A stretch of DNA of 64,000 nucleotides, from assembly GCA_036346255.1 (NCBI GenBank), contig CM070635.1, forward strand, positions 43,117,715 through 43,181,714, given 5' to 3'. This DNA is from Ampelocalamus luodianensis. Its lineage: Eukaryota > Streptophyta > Magnoliopsida > Poales > Poaceae. The notes beneath the pieces were generated by a model. That model searched no databases, had not been told where the DNA came from, and was given only the letters and a program-made list of their open reading frames with translations. Every line of letters begins with the position of its first letter. Position 1 is the first letter of the stretch. The position numbers and the translations under genes are program-made. Shown here piece by piece: positions 12,601 to 23,600 of the stretch.

Positions 12601-13426
12601 TGATGATGAGTTTGTCTTATTCATATTGAATGATTATCTTATTGATATATGTACTTGCTGAGTCATGGACTCACTCTTGCGTTGTTTTTTTTATTTTAGG
12701 TAACCCCTGATGTTGGCTCACTTGGGAGGGAGTAGACACGCACTACTCGTTCACATCATCCTATTCATATTCAAGATTAAATTTAGTTCTATCTTACATT
12801 CGTTAATGATGAACTGTAATAATTAAATTATAATTGGTGAAGGAAGGATACCTTCTCCACATTGAGGTTGATTTATTACTGCATATGAACTTTCATTATC
12901 AATGAACTGAAATAAATAGATTAGATGGTGAAGGTAGGATACCTTCATCATGTCTTGGTTGTTTTGATACTATCATTAGTTGATTTTATTCGAATTCTTC
13001 CGCAATATGGATGTATGTTAGATGTTTTAGGTGACATCTTGGCTTCCGAATAGCCAGGGTGTTACAGCCGGTATGCTCCACCTCCTTCGCCTTCTAACCC
13101 ATCCATTTAGTCTCTTGAACGCACAAGATATTTACACGTCTTTTAATTGTCGTATCAACTAACTCTCTTAACTTACTTATTAAGGACCCTACATTCCAAC
13201 TGCCCAGACAGATCCTGTTCTCCTCGGCTAGCTTCCTTGCCCCTCGCACTCGTCGAGTAAAGTGCGAAGACCCTTGCACATTTTTCACTACATCCGGGCG
13301 ATGTCGTAATGCGTCACTAAGGGAGTGACGTCTCGGCCCTTGCTCATTTATCACTACATCCGGGTTCCGATATGATGCGTCGCTGAGAGGGTTACTCCCC
13401 AACAAATTAACAATTTTAGGTTTCAT
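9665..13426 (-). pseudogene. RTE endonuclease/reverse-transcriptase remnant
   Basis: Three minus-strand pieces in order. The 13426-13094 piece ends NILCVQETKWMG, the start of the apurinic-type endonuclease with its catalytic Glu. The 10780-10331 piece continues with WYTGIERNRNGVGILID, NTYAPHVG and GGDFNGHV, the endonuclease core. The 9922-9665 piece has HRLRWFGHLQQRP and RGRPRLTWEKAVKRDLKDW, the C-terminal end of the RT polyprotein. The first two are separated only by the solo LTR. RT palm motifs are absent because of the internal deletion, so this copy could not reverse-transcribe. Confidence 0.88.
10792..13066 (+). mobile_element. Solo LTR (2,275 bp) with exact 5-bp TSD
   Basis: It begins TGTAATATCCCGAG and ends GGGTGTTACA, canonical TG...CA ends. 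The target duplication GCCGG is exact (10787-10791 and 13067-13071). A TATA-like ACATAAAGGG near 11008 precedes a pyrimidine- and GC-rich leader, as in the longer solo LTR at 1003-4412, and both look like long gypsy LTRs of grasses. There is no internal region. Removing it restores the endonuclease reading of the host LINE. Confidence 0.92.
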
Positions 13427-13532
13427 TCCATGAAAAGATGGCTTGATTTTTACGTTGGCTCGCCGGGCCTAACACAACCCTTATGTTTTTTCCTGGCTAG
13501 GGACAGGCTGCGTAGAAAACTACACAGGTGGA

Positions 13533-13932
13533 GTTGCACACAATTGATTTGAATTTAAATTCAAGTTTGGAAATAGTTTTGCACGCAATTAACTTTATAT
13601 TTTTACAAATCCGAATTTGAAGCAAGGAAATTATTTTAACTTTTGATACTTTTAACTTTTGCAATTCAGAGGAGCTCACTAGTCAATTTTGTAGAGCCAA
13701 AGCATTCATCTTCAGGTGCAAAGATTTTCAACATTGGCATACAAAGAAGTCCATACATGGTTCACAAAACAAATCTTCAGATGCAGAATTAGAGGTGCAG
13801 GCCATGGAAAAAATTAACCTATCACCAAATTCATCAATCACGCGCAAATTACATGTTGCAATGTCTACTAAAACTGATCAACATCTGCTAGCCAGCCAGC
13901 TGACTTCGTGGGGCCCTCTGTCATTGACTCAT

Positions 13933-13989
<57 letters not shown>

Positions 13990-16113
13990 AGGAAAACAGA
14001 GGAGGCGCTAGGTCGGCTTGAGCGGCGCACAATGCCAATGAGGGGGCTTCGATGGTGACCGTGGGTGGGCAAAATGGAATGGGAGACCAAGGCGTCGCCA
14101 TCGGTGGTGGCGTCGCGGCCGGGCAAGCACCTGGGTGGGGCGCGCTGCGACGTGCGACGGTCGGAGCCAGGGGAGGAACAGGGCGGCAACGCTAGAGGGA
14201 AGGAAGGAAAGAGAGGGGGCACGCACGGGCATTGGTGATGTGCGGGGAACCCATCGGAGACGTCAACAGCGGCAGGGAGGAGCCCTGGCGGGCCGACGGC
14301 GTGAGCCCGAGGCGACACGGGTGGCTTGGTGGGGCGGCGCCGGTACAGGGGGAGAGAGACCAAGAGGGTGGTAGGGGAAGGCCAGGGGAGGTGCTGCTCC
14401 AATGGTGAAGGATTGACCTAGGACTTGTCGGAGGGAGTAGGGCGACGATGGGTGCGGTTTTAGCCGCACGCGGGGAAGATGAGGCCATCGACAAGCTGTG
14501 GTCGAGGAAACCCAAAATTAGTTAGGGGAGGAGATGGAGGAGGTCCTAGAACATATTTTAACACGAGTAGCTCGGGAAAGGAATCACCTTGTTGGCCAGA
14601 ATGATGTGTGGGGGCGGCGGCCGCGGACGGGGTGTCGCCGGATGGAAGGGGAAGGGGCGTGTCCTCAATGCTTCAGTTGTGGAGAGAGAAGGGGGAGGTG
14701 AGCGCAAGGTCGAGGATATCGAGACGAAGGAAATGACCCGGTGGAGGTGGCCGAGGCTCACCGTGCTTTTGCGTTCGGTGGAGAAGGGGAAGAGGAGGGG
14801 AATGGCGGGGAAGATGAGTGAAATGCGTTGAGTAGAGTGAGCGCACGCAGCGTGGTTCGTGAGGAGAAGCTGAACCATGTGGTTTGCGAGTTTTTCTTGA
14901 ACAACATGGTACATCATCTGCGCCAAATATTCCATCCGATCGAACGGCTTGGTCATGAACTAATTGGTTCAATTCAGCGAACTAACACAAGTGAACATGT
15001 CTATTTTCTAAATACATGACCACTCCATTAACTCATCTAACCGGACCCTAACATTCAGATCTCTCTGCCTTGTACATGATGCACTTACTTTCATGATCCA
15101 TTCCATCAGCACAAATAATGCCACAGCTGCTTCTGTTTGATCAAAGCTCATGTCAATGGGTCAATCCCACCAACCAATCCACCACGTAAACAAACATGTC
15201 TACCCAATTATTCTCTCCACCCACGCAAAAAGCCTACCTCGCCTGCACATGGGCGCGTCCCCCCTCCACGGGGACAAGCAGGGAGGGAGCCCGTCGGCCG
15301 GCCCCACGGCACGGGCTCACCGCGCTGCGCGCTGTTACGCACACCGTGCCGAGAGGCTCGGCTCCCTTTTGCTTCGGTTTGGTTTTGTGTCGCTCTGACG
15401 GCTCGGCCGCGCGGGATCCCGTGTCACACGGCGCCAAGCACACGACGCGCGGCGGATGGCATGGCCCGCGGGCGGAGCCACGAGGCGCGACCCCGTGTTT
15501 CCGCTTGGTTCGGTTCGTACGTCCTCGGCCGTGGTACCGGCTGCGGCTACCTGCCTAGCCGCTTGGCAGGATGCGCGCTGCCGAACACAACACGCGGCCG
15601 CTGGCCCGGAACTGTTGCGCAGATTCTCTCTGGCAAGTAACCACGGCGGCCTTTTTGCTTGTGTTTGGGCACTGCTGCCTAGGGTACGGTGCTGCATATG
15701 GCCGTCGTACCAAAGAAATTGCTGGTACTGTTAAAGTAAACTCTAGTTATTGTCTAGAAAAAAAAAACGTACGTACAGAAAACATTTCCGGTGGCCAAGC
15801 TATATAAAATTAGAATTTCGTCAGTCTATCTTCGTACTAATTGTAATTTTGAAAGGTTAGCATGAGTTAGTTTTTGGTGACAATAAGTACGCGGTGCAAG
15901 GCCACAATGCTAAATTTACTTTCCTTTTTAAGGTGAGGTCATATCATGATAGATAATTTTTGCATTTTGTAAATTGAATTTTCATGTAATTATACATTAT
16001 ACTAATAGAATAAGATTTTTTTCCCTATGGTGCAATGTTGTGGCAATGTCAAAATACAATATCAATAGTAACATGTTTTGAATAAAAAATAGTAACATCT
16101 TTTGGAGATTACC
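13533..16113. other. Unassigned region, partly GC-rich
   Basis: There is no supported gene here. Long readings at 14000-14520, 14558-14956 and 15137-15700 are low-complexity, occur on both strands at once and show no domain, so I treat them as composition effects of GC-rich DNA. 15200-15640 is CpG-rich and could belong to an unrecognised transposon or promoter. 15750-16100 is AT-rich and empty. Confidence 0.5.
13935..13986. repeat. (AG)26 microsatellite
   Basis: An uninterrupted AG dinucleotide run is followed by GGAAGGAAAAC. It lies at the boundary between AT-balanced and GC-rich sequence. Confidence 0.97.
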
Positions 16114-16484
16114 GATTTTTTTTTATTTAATCTTTTTTTAATTTAATTTTAAAGTTAACCCCTCGCAAACTTTATTTCCAATTCTGACCCCCTTTGGTCA
16201 CGCCACCACCCGTGGCGTGACAAAACAACACTGTCACGCCACATGATAAGTCCCCAAAATCGTACTTTTTGTCACGCCACTGGTGGTGGCGTGACCAAAC
16301 AACACTGTCATGCTACCACCAGTGGCGTGACAAGACTTTGATCAGAAATGGACTGGTGTGACAGTGTTATTTTGTCACGTCACGGGTGGTGGCGTGACCA
16401 AAGGGGTCAGAATTGAAAATAAAGTTTACGAATGATTAACTTTAAAATTAAATTTAAAAAATAATTAAATAATAAAAAAATTCT
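16114..16484. mobile_element. Fold-back (hairpin) MITE, probably Mutator-like
   Basis: The 371-bp element has arms of well over 100 bp that are near reverse complements. Outer arms start GATTTTTTTTTA and end AAAAAAATTC, and both contain TTTAAAGTTAA and TTGGTCACGCCACCACCCGT or their complements. The palindromic pair GTCACGCCAC / GTGGCGTGAC recurs several times in the centre. AGATTACC flanks both sides (16106-16113 and 16485-16492), and 8 of 9 bp match if one more base is taken, which fits the 9-bp TSD of Mutator-like elements. It lies about 0.75 kb upstream of the kinase start codon. Confidence 0.82.
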
Positions 16485-16620
16485 AGATTACCCACATATA
16501 TGCAATTTACACCAAATCTTTTCCTTTAAAGACTACATTGATTATTAAGATATTTAGATTACCCATATATACACAATTTACACCAAATCTTTTCTTTTAA
16601 GGACTACATTGATTATTCAT
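16485..16620. repeat. Two-copy tandem duplication (about 68 bp units)
   Basis: The block AGATTACCCACATATA...CTACATTGATTATTA (16485-16553) is repeated with few changes at 16554-16620. The unit begins with the same AGATTACC that flanks the hairpin MITE. Confidence 0.85.
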
Positions 16621-17229
16621 ATATTCCTTATTTTCTTTTTTTTTTTCCAAAGAATTCTCTTATGCGCTGCAATTTGGATCAGTTTTTTTTTTACCTTAAT
16701 TGATTATTGTGATTGGAAAACATTCCCTTCCCAAATTGCTAAAGTCGCCGTAACTCACGCAGACAAAGTACTCCGAGTCCTTCTCGCAGACGATCCCCTT
16801 CGAAAACCAGCATCGGGAGGCGGAGATCTACCAAGCAGTCGGCTCAAACGTGTCAGAGTCGGCTGCACGCCGCTCTCTCGCAGTCGTCGCCTCGCGCTTC
16901 CACTGACAACCGTTGCCCACCTATCCCGGGCCCCTTCGTCATAGACCTATCCGTCCACTCGGTCCCGCCCCGCCCCCGCCACGTCACCGCCGAAATTATT
17001 ATTTCCGCCCTTTTACGACCTCGTTTCTTAAGCGTCCTTCCGTTCACTATCTCCTCTTCCTCTTCTCCCCCCTCTCTCTCTCCCCCTTCTCTCTCTAGCC
17101 TCTCTCTCTCCGCCCCGCCCACACGCGAGACGCTAGTCAACGGCCGAGTCGCCGGCAACGGCCGTGGGATCGAGCTCCAGTGATCGCGAGGGTAGACAGC
17201 GCGCGGTGGTGCCTCTGCGAGCGGGGGCC
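16621..17229 (+). promoter_or_regulatory. Promoter and 5' UTR of the kinase gene
   Basis: Upstream of the start codon, sequence shifts from AT-rich (to about 16740) to GC-rich. A pyrimidine patch of CTCTCTCTC/TCCCCC at about 17040-17110 is typical of plant core promoters or leaders. No clear TATA box is seen. The start codon context is GGGGCCATGGGC, a strong plant context. The transcription start is not determinable from sequence alone. Confidence 0.5.
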
Positions 17230-20200
17230 ATGGGCAGGAACGGGAGCTCCAGGCGCTCGGCGGCTGCTGCCGCGGCGCTGCCGGCGTTTACGGTGAAGCC
17301 CGCCGACTACCGGCTTATGGAGGAGGTCGGCTACGGCGCGCACGCCGTCGTGTACCGCGCGGTCTTCGTCCCCAGGAACGAGATTGTGGCAGTCAAGTGC
17401 CTGGATCTCGATCAGCTCAATAATAGCATCGTGAGCATCTGTTACATCCCCTACTCCCTTCCTCCTCTCGTATTGTTTCGGTCGTGGTCTGGTTACGGGC
17501 GTTATCTACTGTTTGATCTAGCGAGAGATCCATAGGTAGATTGCAATGGATCCTGTTGATTTGGTAGCTTTGGAGATTGTGGTGGAATTTTGATTTGTAT
17601 AACGTCCTATCAGGTTCTGATACTTCAGGATTTACTTTTACATTATACTATTAACAATATAGCATTTATTTTTTTAGATGGATTTAGCATTTAATCGGTA
17701 CAGTACTGGTCGTTGCTAAGTCTAAGGCTAAGTTGAAACGATCAATTGAGTCCTGCGTACGCTTGCATTTTTATATTTATTTTAGCGCAGTTCTTATCGA
17801 TATATAATTGTCGGTGCGGCTGGTTGAGATGGTGAGCTAAAATAAGTCAATCACTGCGGGGGACATTTGTTTTGGCCAGTGTATCGGCCGGATGGCTTGC
17901 AAGGTGGGTACTGCCTTCACAGCATTGCTGGCTCACCCTGCGAGGGCGGGGAGAGGTAGTTAAGTCTGCATGCTTGTGTGCACGGGCAGGGGTCGAGCTT
18001 GTGTTGGTGCTTCTGCGTAGCAGCGTATGTGTATGCAGGGGCGGGCATGTGTGTGTGTGTGTTGATGGTGGAGGGCTTAGGAGAAGGGGAACAATGAGTT
18101 CTGCAAGAATTCACCTGTCCTAAATAGACGATGGAAAATTCACAATCTCAATTTTCTTGGAGGTAATCTAAAGATCAGATTTTTCTAGTGTCACCTCAGC
18201 TTTTGTTATGCGGTTCTTGCCATTATTCATTCTTGGGAGTTGGGGGATGTCTTTATTCTACTCGTATCGGTATAACAGTACGTATCGTGATACTGGTATG
18301 GCAACAAACTGAAGTATCAGGGTTACTAAGGCTAAAAAAAGCCTCTTATGTTTATGCGAAGACCTTCTATTTTTAGCCATTACGTTTTTTAGGGGGGTGC
18401 TTAATTATTACTTCACTACAAAAAAAACTTGTCATTTTTTTTCTTAAATACCAACTGCACCTTTTCCCCAACACCAATGAGTTGTTTCAGATTGGCATTT
18501 TTACAATTTGTTTTACTTTTGTGGTGGCACTTCCATTAAGACATAACTTTGAAGTGGCATATATACATTTTCCTTCAAAAGAAATCCACAGTAAAGACTA
18601 AGTTGTCATCTAGACTACTTGCTTTTGCAGTGTTGAAGTTGTGAAAACCTTTGTTAAGTTAATTGATATCGCACATATGTCTAACAACTGTACATAATTT
18701 GTAGGATGAAATACAAAGGGAGGCTCAAATAATGAGCTTGATAGATCACCCCAATGTCATCAGGGCTTACTGCTCATTTGTTGTGGAGCACAGCCTTTGG
18801 GTGATAATGCCATTCATGACAGAGGGTTCATGTTTACACCTAATGAAGATTGCATATCCTGATGGTTTTGAGGAGCCTGTTATTGGCTCCATTCTAAAGG
18901 AAACACTTAAGGCTTTGGAGTACTTTCACAGGCAAGGGCAAATTCATCGTGATGTCAAGGTTAACTTCTGTAGAAGATTTTTGTGTTAATCTTGTAGTCG
19001 TTTGATGTAATTTGCAATCTCTTTATTTTTGCTCAATATGACACTACACAGGCTGGTAATATCCTTATAGATAGTGCTGGTGTAGTGAAGCTTGGGGACT
19101 TTGGTGTTTCTGCTTGCATGTTTGACAGAGGTGACAGGCAAAGATCTAGGAACACATTTGTGGGAACACCATGCTGGTAAGCGCATATTTAATTTTTCTG
19201 ATGCTAGGGATCAAATTAATATTATAGAACTACATAATGTTTTGACATGTTTTTTTTTTCTTTCTAATTTTGTATTTTAGGATGGCTCCAGAAGTGCTCC
19301 AGCCAGGCACTGGATATAACTTCAAGTATGTTGTTAGTTGTGCATACACTTTTACAGTTTTTTTTTGGGGGGGGGGGGGGGTGGTGGGTGTTAACACATA
19401 CCTGAATGCACACGTTCTTTATTTGATTTGTTGTGAAAAAGACCACCATCATATTCACCATGAATTGCTTTTATGCATTATACATTTGTATTCTTATTGT
19501 GCCATACATGCTTCTTTTCTTTATGAATGTATTGTCATCACTCTTTTTAACAATCATTAGCCTGTTGAAGCCAAAAATGAAATTTATTAGAATTATATTT
19601 CTGAAGGTGGTAATCACCCGACCCTGGTCTTTTTTTTTTTTAATAGGGCCCTGGTCTTTTAGGATTCTTGCATTGCATTTAATCATCTTATAGGCAAGGA
19701 TGGAGCTATCTTTTTCATTAGGAACTACAATCCGGAATAGAATGAGGATAATGTGCTGGCAAGAATGTCAGATCATATCATATCTCAAATAAGTGGGGCT
19801 AGCCTGTCATTGAGATTTCAAACCTACGGCACTTATGTTCATGTTTCATAATGATGCCATGCTTGTTTTTGGTACTCCTGAAAAACAAATCTTCATCAAA
19901 CTTGCCCAGTGGGTACAATCTGCTCATTGTAAGATACACGTGAGATGGCATGATGATGAAATTGAGACCAACCACCTGATGCTTTAAAACTTATATTTTC
20001 ACATTGTATTAGATGAGTTGCCAAGACTCCAATGTTTTCTACTGTGTGTATGTTGTTGTTTACTAATTGAGATGGACTCACAGCCAATTTCCATCTTTGT
20101 ACAGAGCTGACATATGGTCATTTGGAATCACAGCACTTGAACTAGCACATGGCCATGCTCCGTTTTCGAAGTACCCCCCTATGAAGGTAATGATCTGATC

Positions 20201-20624
20201 TTGTGCAAACTGCTAAGTAAAGTAGTTAATTATTTATGTGAATCTTCTGTTTTGGATATTTTGCTAGTGTATGGGACTATGGGTAGCTTTGGTAATTGTT
20301 CAAATAATATTTCGAATGCTCACCTTGTTCTTTTCATCTCGTAATGACTAAATTATTCATACCTTAGAGTCAGCGACTTATCGCACTATATTTACCTTGG
20401 AGTCAGCAACTTATTGCACTATAATCTAGTCTGTAATCTATTCATTTGTCTTGTAAATTATGGCAGTATCTGGTATATAAGCAGTGATTTCAAATCCAAA
20501 GGTCTATTCATTTATGTCATATTGACTCTCAATGGCCATGTGAGATGATCTGGTGGTTCGACTAATTGTTGAAGGATGATAGAATAGCCAGAATATTTGA
20601 AATTGTATTGCTTGAGCCTTGGAA

Positions 20625-20660
<36 letters not shown>

Positions 20661-23600
20661 TGAGATCAAGTCAATCTACTAGAGACATGGAAGGTTACTA
20701 GAGATATGAAAGGAACCATATTTACCAGAAACACGGTTCGTCCGAGTCGCGATACGGGATTCGGGTTCGTAGTTTGCCACTTTTTCTTCTAATTTTCACT
20801 GCGAACACGAACCCTGTACCCTAAACCGGTTCGGATTCGACGAATCCGGTTCGCGATTCGCGGGGTTTTATAGCGAATCCGGTAACTATGGAAGGAACCA
20901 TATCGGATACAAATCATCTTAATTGATTCTATCCTATCTCTTATAATCTTGCCATACATGTACTCTTAACATCCCCCCACAGTCCGAGCGGGAGCGTCTG
21001 CACTCAAGTTGGGGTAGAAGCCGACGAGGAGTGCCATGTGAGCCTGTGGTGAAGTTTGTCAAAGTAGAATTGCCGATGATGAAGAAGTATATTGAGTTGC
21101 ATGCATCAATCAATTCACCCAAAAGCTTAAACTTATGAGGAAAGGCGGACAATTCACTTATACTTCAATACTCCTTCTCACGTGTAGGCTCTCTCAGGCC
21201 TAAGATATGGAATAGAAATTGGCTACAATTATTTTTTTCTTTAATTGTGCTAACCGGGTTTTGAACTCAAGACAATTCAAGACATCTTGGCTCTGATACC
21301 ATATTGAGTTGCATGTACCAACTAATTCACTTAAAAGCTTAAGCTTATGAGGAAAGACAGACAATTTACCTATACTTCAGCAGTTGTATCATTATATTGG
21401 CCATTGGGCAAGGGCAGCTTATCCATGCGAACGGTCATGTTTATTAAATATGTTTCCTTTTGGTTGCAGGTTCTACTCATGACTCTCCAGAATGCACCAC
21501 CTGGTCTTGACTATGACCGTGACAGAAGATTCTCGAAGGTAGTTTTGATCCTTTCAGCTAATTATTGGCTATGATCCATTTCTGTGAATACGAACTACCA
21601 TATATTATATTCTACCGTTTACCTTTCTAATTAAGCATTTTCAGTTGTAAACAGTCATTTAAGGAGATGGTTGCAATGTGCTTGGTTAAAGATCAAGCAA
21701 AGAGGCCAACAGCTGAGAAGTTGCTAAAGCATTCATTTTTCAAAAATGCAAAACCCCCAGAATTGACAATGAAGAGTATCTTGACTGATTTACCTCCTCT
21801 ATGGGACCGTGTTAAGACACTCCAGGTATACTGCCTTACTACGTTCCTTTTTTTGTCTTGATGGTCGGAACAATGTATCTGATCTCTGAAGTTTATGTAT
21901 ATTTCCAGCTTCAAGATGCGGCACAGTTGGCTTTGAAGAGAATGCCTTCTTCTGAACAGGAGGCACTTTCCATGGTTTGTGACATACACCTTCATGTTTA
22001 TGTTCTGTGGTCCTGTATAGTGTATAACTCCCTTTATGTTTGGACCGTTTGGTAGCTATTTTTTATTTCTAACAACAACAACAAAGCCTTTGGTCCCAAA
22101 AAAGTTAGGGTAGGCTAGGAATAAAACCTCCTCAAGGTCAAAGAGATGAGAGCCTTGCAAATTAAATAAAATAATAATAAAAAAACCCACAAGGCTAAAA
22201 CCCTAAGCCGTGCATCCTGCCATCTGAGCCGAGAGCCTAAAACACAGCCCCTAAACCTTCTTATGGTTCCGGTACATGAATCGCTAACTTCCATGCGCTC
22301 CTATCCAAAGCTAGTTCTTTAGCTACATTCTAATCCCTCAAATCTTTTTTAACTGCTTCCTCCCACGTTAGTCTTAGTCGACCTCTGCCTCTTCTTACGT
22401 TTTCAGTACGTCTTAAAATTCCATACTTGTATCGGTGCCTCAGAAGGCCTCCGTTGGAGATGTCCAAACCATCTCAAGCGATATTGGATAAACTTCTCTT
22501 CAATTTGTGCTACCCCCACCCTATCACGTATATCCTCATTGCGGATTCGATCTCACCTTGTGTGGTCACATATCCACCGCAGCATCCTCATCTCCGTTGC
22601 ACTCATTTTCTGTATATGTTGTCTTTTAGTCGCCCAACATTCTGCTCCATATAGCATCGCAGGTCTAATCGTCGTCCTATGGAACTTACCCTTTAAATTT
22701 TGAGGGACTTTTTTGTCACACAGGACACCCGATGCTTGACGCCATTTCACCCACCCCGCTCTAATCATGTGACTCACGTCTTCATCAATCTTTCCGTCTC
22801 GCTGTAGCATCGATCCCAAATATCGAAACGTGTCCTTCCTAGGCACTACTTGTCTGTCCAGCCTAACATCTCCATCATCTGCTCCGGCACCGCTGAAATC
22901 ATACTTCATATACTCAGTTTTAGTTCTATTAAGTCTAAAGCCCTTCGATTCTAAGGTCTTCCTCTATATCTCTAGATTCCTATCGACGCCTATCCTACTC
23001 TCATCAACTAACACTACATCATCAGTGAAAAGCATACACCAAGGGATATCCTCTTGTATGTTCCGCGTGACCTCGTCCATCACTAGGGCAAATTGTATGG
23101 GCTCAACGCTGACCCTTGGCGTCGTCCTATCTTAATAGGGAAATCACTAGTATCACCACCACATGTTTTAACATTAGTCACAACACCTTGATACATATCC
23201 TTAATTAGAGTAACATATTTTGTTAGGACTTTTTTCTTTTGAAGCGCCCACCACATGACCCTCCTTAGCACTTTGTCATAGGCTTTCTCTAAGTCGATAA
23301 ACACCATGTGAAGATCCTTCTTTTCCTCCCTATACCTCTCCATCAACTATCGTGTCAAGAAAATTGCCTCCATGGTCGATCTCCCAGGCATAAAACCAAA
23401 TTGGTTTGTCGTCACGCTAGTCACTCTTCTTAAACGGTGCTCGATCACTCATTCCCAAAGCTTCATTGTGTGGCTCATGAGCTTAATTCCTCTATAATTA
23501 GTACAACTTTGAATGTCTCCTTTATTTTTGAAAATTGGTACTAATGTGCTCCTCCGCCACTCGTTAGGAATCTTGTTCAACCTAGCTATTGAACAAATTA

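Larger units (their letters stand above)
9450..13532 (-). mobile_element. RTE-clade LINE, copy 1, internally deleted and split
   Basis: The minus-strand 5' end is near 13532 (CCTGTGTAGTTTTCTACG) and the 3' end at about 9450, in GTT-type repeats, after a stretch rich in TTA repeats. That 3' structure and the endonuclease-RT layout are typical of grass RTE elements. Compared with copy 2 (22071-27453) the central part, including the RT active site, is missing. The junction near 9977-9984 joins sequence equivalent to about 22578 with sequence equivalent to about 26185. A solo LTR at 10792-13066 splits the endonuclease. A possible degenerate TSD (AATTGAGTTT / AATTGATTT) flanks it. Confidence 0.85.

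Noticed and set aside
13929..14515. Proline/serine-rich readings on both strands
   Set aside because: They are driven by the AG microsatellite and GC-rich composition, and no motif supports a gene.
15137..15734. Several overlapping readings suggesting a GC-rich gene
   Set aside because: Readings of similar length occur in opposite frames, with no domain, no splice model and no family resemblance.
17164..17229. An earlier kinase start 22 codons upstream
   Set aside because: The codon at 17164 is GTG, not ATG. The ATG at 17230 has a strong plant context and matches the usual short N-terminus before the kinase domain.
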